From Ruminococcus sp. (GTDB lineage: Bacteria; Bacillota; Clostridia; Oscillospirales; Ruminococcaceae): DNA of 8,572 nucleotides. The number at the start of each line of letters is the position of its first letter. The stretch's first letter is position 1. The stretch lies in the NCBI GenBank assembly GCA_017544125.1, contig JAFYET010000186.1, positions 1-8,572 of the forward strand, written 5' to 3'. This document shows positions 6,966-8,572 of this stretch, piece by piece. The notes under the pieces are model-generated. The model saw only the letters and a list, made by a program, of their open reading frames with translations, ran no database searches and was not told the DNA's origin. A program made the translations under genes and the position numbers.

Positions 6966-7186
6966 TGACAAATAAGCTGATCATTTCCACAGCCGCCGCC
7001 CTTGCCTTTTGCAGCTTTGATATTGCGGGCAGCGCTGTAAGGGCTGCCGAGGCTAACAATAGCTGTATATGCTCGTTTCTGACAGTTGCGCCAAGCAGCA
7101 GCGGCGAGCATGGGGCAGTTATTGAAAAGGAAGATATAGAGTATAGCTGTAAGCTGTATGAACTGCTCAAAAAGCTGTTTGAATAA
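6965..7186 (+). CDS. Small putative exported cysteine-containing protein, unknown function (73 aa)
   Basis: I do not recognise this protein. From the ATG at 6965 it has 73 residues. The N-terminus has K4 followed by a moderately hydrophobic, alanine-rich stretch and small-residue sites around SAVRAAEA (23-30), resembling a weak signal peptide; the aspartate at 19 and arginine at 26 make this uncertain. Cysteines are at 16, 34, 36 and 62, the middle two as CIC. A serine-rich SSSGEHG linker (44-50) leads to a charged tail ending in YELLKKLFE (65-73), probably helical. I chose ATG 6965 because AAAAGGAG (6948-6955) lies 9 nt upstream; the in-frame TTG at 6956 abuts that site. It shares a transcript with the 56-residue gene (50-nt gap, no terminator) and is followed by a terminator. 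Codon choice is like its neighbours. Confidence 0.5.
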   Translation: MTNKLIISTAAALAFCSFDIAGSAVRAAEANNSCICSFLTVAPSSSGEHGAVIEKEDIEYSCKLYELLKKLFE

Positions 7187-7197
7187 TTGTGTGATTT

Positions 7198-7228
7198 GCT
7201 GTACGTTTATTCGTACAGCTTTATTTTT
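7198..7228 (+). terminator. Intrinsic terminator of the small-protein operon
   Basis: A perfect 8-bp stem GCTGTACG/CGTACAGC (7198-7205 with 7212-7219) with a 6-nt loop is followed by TTTATTTTT (7220-7228). It lies 11 bp after the stop of the 73-residue gene, supporting transcription of this region on the plus strand. Confidence 0.9.
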
Positions 7229-7233
7229 GTCTA

Positions 7234-7261
7234 TTGACTTATTTTGTATATGTGTTAAAAT
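7234..7261 (+). promoter_or_regulatory. Probable promoter of addB
   Basis: TTGACT (7234-7239, five matches to consensus) and TAAAAT (7256-7261, five matches) have a 16-bp spacer. A TGT before the -10 gives an extended element. The leader is about 40 nt, with a purine-rich but weak ribosome binding region (AAGAAGTGAG) ending about 9 nt before the ATG at 7310. Confidence 0.72.
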
Positions 7262-7309
7262 ATAATTAGTAGAATGTTATGCTATGCAATAAAGAAGTGA
7301 GATGATGCT

Positions 7310-8572
7310 ATGCTTGAACTGTTATGCGCAGATGCTTGCTGTGACAAAACCGCCGCTATGGCTCGTAAGATAGGCGAGTCGCTTTTAAATAACCGCCGCT
7401 GTCTGGTAATCGTGCCCGACCAGTTTTCGTTTGATTATGATAAAATGCTTTATAAGCACCTCGGTGCAAAGGCTTTCAATAAGCTCACCACGGGCGGCTT
7501 TAACCGTATCTGTGAGCTTATAGGCAGAAAGCACGGCGGCTATGCTGGCGAGAATGCCGATGAGAACCTGTCTGTTATACTTATGTATCTTGCCATTAAG
7601 CGATTAAGGCATGAGGGCGGCGCTCTATACTATAAAAAAGCCTTCGATAAAGGCTCGTTCATCGGCAGTATGATAACGCTTATCAAGGAGCTTCGTTCTG
7701 CGGGTGTTACACCCGAGATGCTCTCTGTCGCTGCTGCTTCTGATACAGGCTCTATGCTCTCAAAAAAACTCGCCGATATCTCAAAGCTATATAGCTTTTA
7801 TATGCAGGAACTTGAAAACAGAGGGCTTTGCGATAATACCGACGGCGTTGTGCGTGCTGTCGAGCTTTCGGTAAACGGTCAGCTTTTTGCCGGTATGGAT
7901 ATTTTTATTGATTCCTTCCATAGCTTTTCTTATGATGAGCTTCGCCTTGTGCGTGTCATGCTCTCTCAGGCTGATAATGTCACCGTCGGTCTTATGATAG
8001 GCTCTGGCGCAAATGCCGCTTCGCCGCTTACTCCCTTTGCTGAGCCTGTAAAGACTAAAAGAGAGCTTGAAGATATGGCTCATGAGATGTCGATAAACGT
8101 TACATATTCGGGTGCCGAGCCGTTCCCCGTTATAGCCCCCGAGATAAGCGTTATAAATGACCGCATTTTCCTTTCCTCCGAGAAAATGCTTGATAAGAGC
8201 GAGAATGTAACTATCGTCAAGAGCAGTGATATCTATGAAGAAGCAGAATACGTCTGCTCCGAGATAATACGCCTTACCCGTGAGCAGGAACTAAAGTTTG
8301 ATGACTGTGCTGTGCTTATAAGAGAGCCCTCTGCAAATAAAGCGGCTATATCCAGCGTTTTTGACAGGTATGAGATACCCGTTTTCTTTGACTGCCCCGA
8401 GCTTATAACCCAGTATTCCTTCGTGATGTATTTCGAGGGTCTGTTTCGCTGCGTCCTCAGTAAAAAATACAGCACCGAGAATATAATGCGTGTCATAAAA
8501 TCCCGCCTATCCAACTGCTATGAATACGAAGCTGCTATGCTTGAAGAATACTGTATCGGCTGGAATGTTGAC
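7310..8572 (+). CDS. addB: ATP-dependent helicase/deoxyribonuclease subunit B, AddB (3' truncated)
   Basis: These are the first 421 residues of AddB, which runs off the window end; family members are about 1,150 residues, so roughly a third is seen. With AddA it forms the helicase-nuclease that resects double-strand breaks and responds to Chi. AddB-type signatures include VPDQFSFDYDKML (35-47; usually PEQF), FIGSMITLIKELRSAGVTPEML (117-138), the segment MDIFIDSFHSFSYDEL (196-211) and the start of the second helicase-like region, SSDIYEEAEYVCSEI (305-319), DDCAVLIRE (331-339) and IPVFFDCPE (356-364). The C-terminal nuclease domain with its iron-sulphur cysteines would lie beyond 8572. The Walker A position reads ADACCDKT (7-14): K13 and T14 remain but all three glycines are replaced. 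addA would be expected downstream. The frame is open to the last base. Confidence 0.87.
   Translation, partial: MLELLCADACCDKTAAMARKIGESLLNNRRCLVIVPDQFSFDYDKMLYKHLGAKAFNKLTTGGFNRICELIGRKHGGYAGENADENLSVILMYLAIKRLRHEGGALYYKKAFDKGSFIGSMITLIKELRSAGVTPEMLSVAAASDTGSMLSKKLADISKLYSFYMQELENRGLCDNTDGVVRAVELSVNGQLFAGMDIFIDSFHSFSYDELRLVRVMLSQADNVTVGLMIGSGANAASPLTPFAEPVKTKRELEDMAHEMSINVTYSGAEPFPVIAPEISVINDRIFLSSEKMLDKSENVTIVKSSDIYEEAEYVCSEIIRLTREQELKFDDCAVLIREPSANKAAISSVFDRYEIPVFFDCPELITQYSFVMYFEGLFRCVLSKKYSTENIMRVIKSRLSNCYEYEAAMLEEYCIGWNVD

Noticed and set aside
6883..7170. Minus-strand open frames of 95 and 62 codons opposite the small genes
   Set aside because: No minus-strand promoter or ribosome binding site was seen, and the plus strand has promoter, Shine-Dalgarno and terminator in the right order.
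7261..7266. Perfect TATAAT upstream of addB
   Set aside because: It lies 21 bp from TTGACT, too far; TAAAAT at 7256-7261 gives a 16-bp spacer and an extended -10.

Overview
The window looks like chromosomal housekeeping DNA from a clostridial Firmicute, most likely a Ruminococcus-type member of the Oscillospiraceae. That assignment is inference. It rests on the AddB-type recombination gene, a glyA/metA/rarA/asnB gene set of Firmicutes type, AGGAGG-like ribosome binding sites, TTGAAA/TATAAT promoters, frequent ATA and AGA codons, and moderate GC. I see no insertion sequences, prophage genes, CRISPR repeats, tRNA or rRNA.

Layout. 1-888 is the 3' part of clpX (ATPase of the ClpXP protease), ending in a strong terminator. 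1021-2268 is glyA (serine hydroxymethyltransferase) with its own promoter and terminator. 2395-4586 is a two-gene operon, metA (homoserine O-acyltransferase, probably acetyl-CoA dependent) and rarA (AAA+ replication-recombination ATPase), sharing one base at TGATG. rarA converges on asnB (4627-6468, minus strand), and a single hairpin between their stop codons probably terminates both. asnB (glutamine-hydrolysing asparagine synthetase) has a near-consensus promoter and a leader of about 93 nt that can fold into competing structures and ends in a T7 tract before the ribosome binding site. It resembles an attenuator or riboswitch.

Divergent from asnB is a compact transcription unit (promoter 6683, terminator 7228) encoding two small unrecognised proteins. 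The first is a 56-residue single-span membrane protein. The second is a 73-residue protein with a possible signal peptide and four cysteines, whose ribosome binding site lies inside a hairpin. From 7310 to the window end is the 5' part of addB, the nuclease/scaffold subunit of the AddAB recombination complex, with a degenerate Walker A motif.

Functionally, the large genes cover protein quality control (ClpX), one-carbon, methionine and asparagine metabolism (GlyA, MetA, AsnB) and genome maintenance (RarA, AddB). The least explained parts are the asnB leader RNA and the small-protein operon next to it. Both were found by reading the sequence only; neither has been compared with any database.
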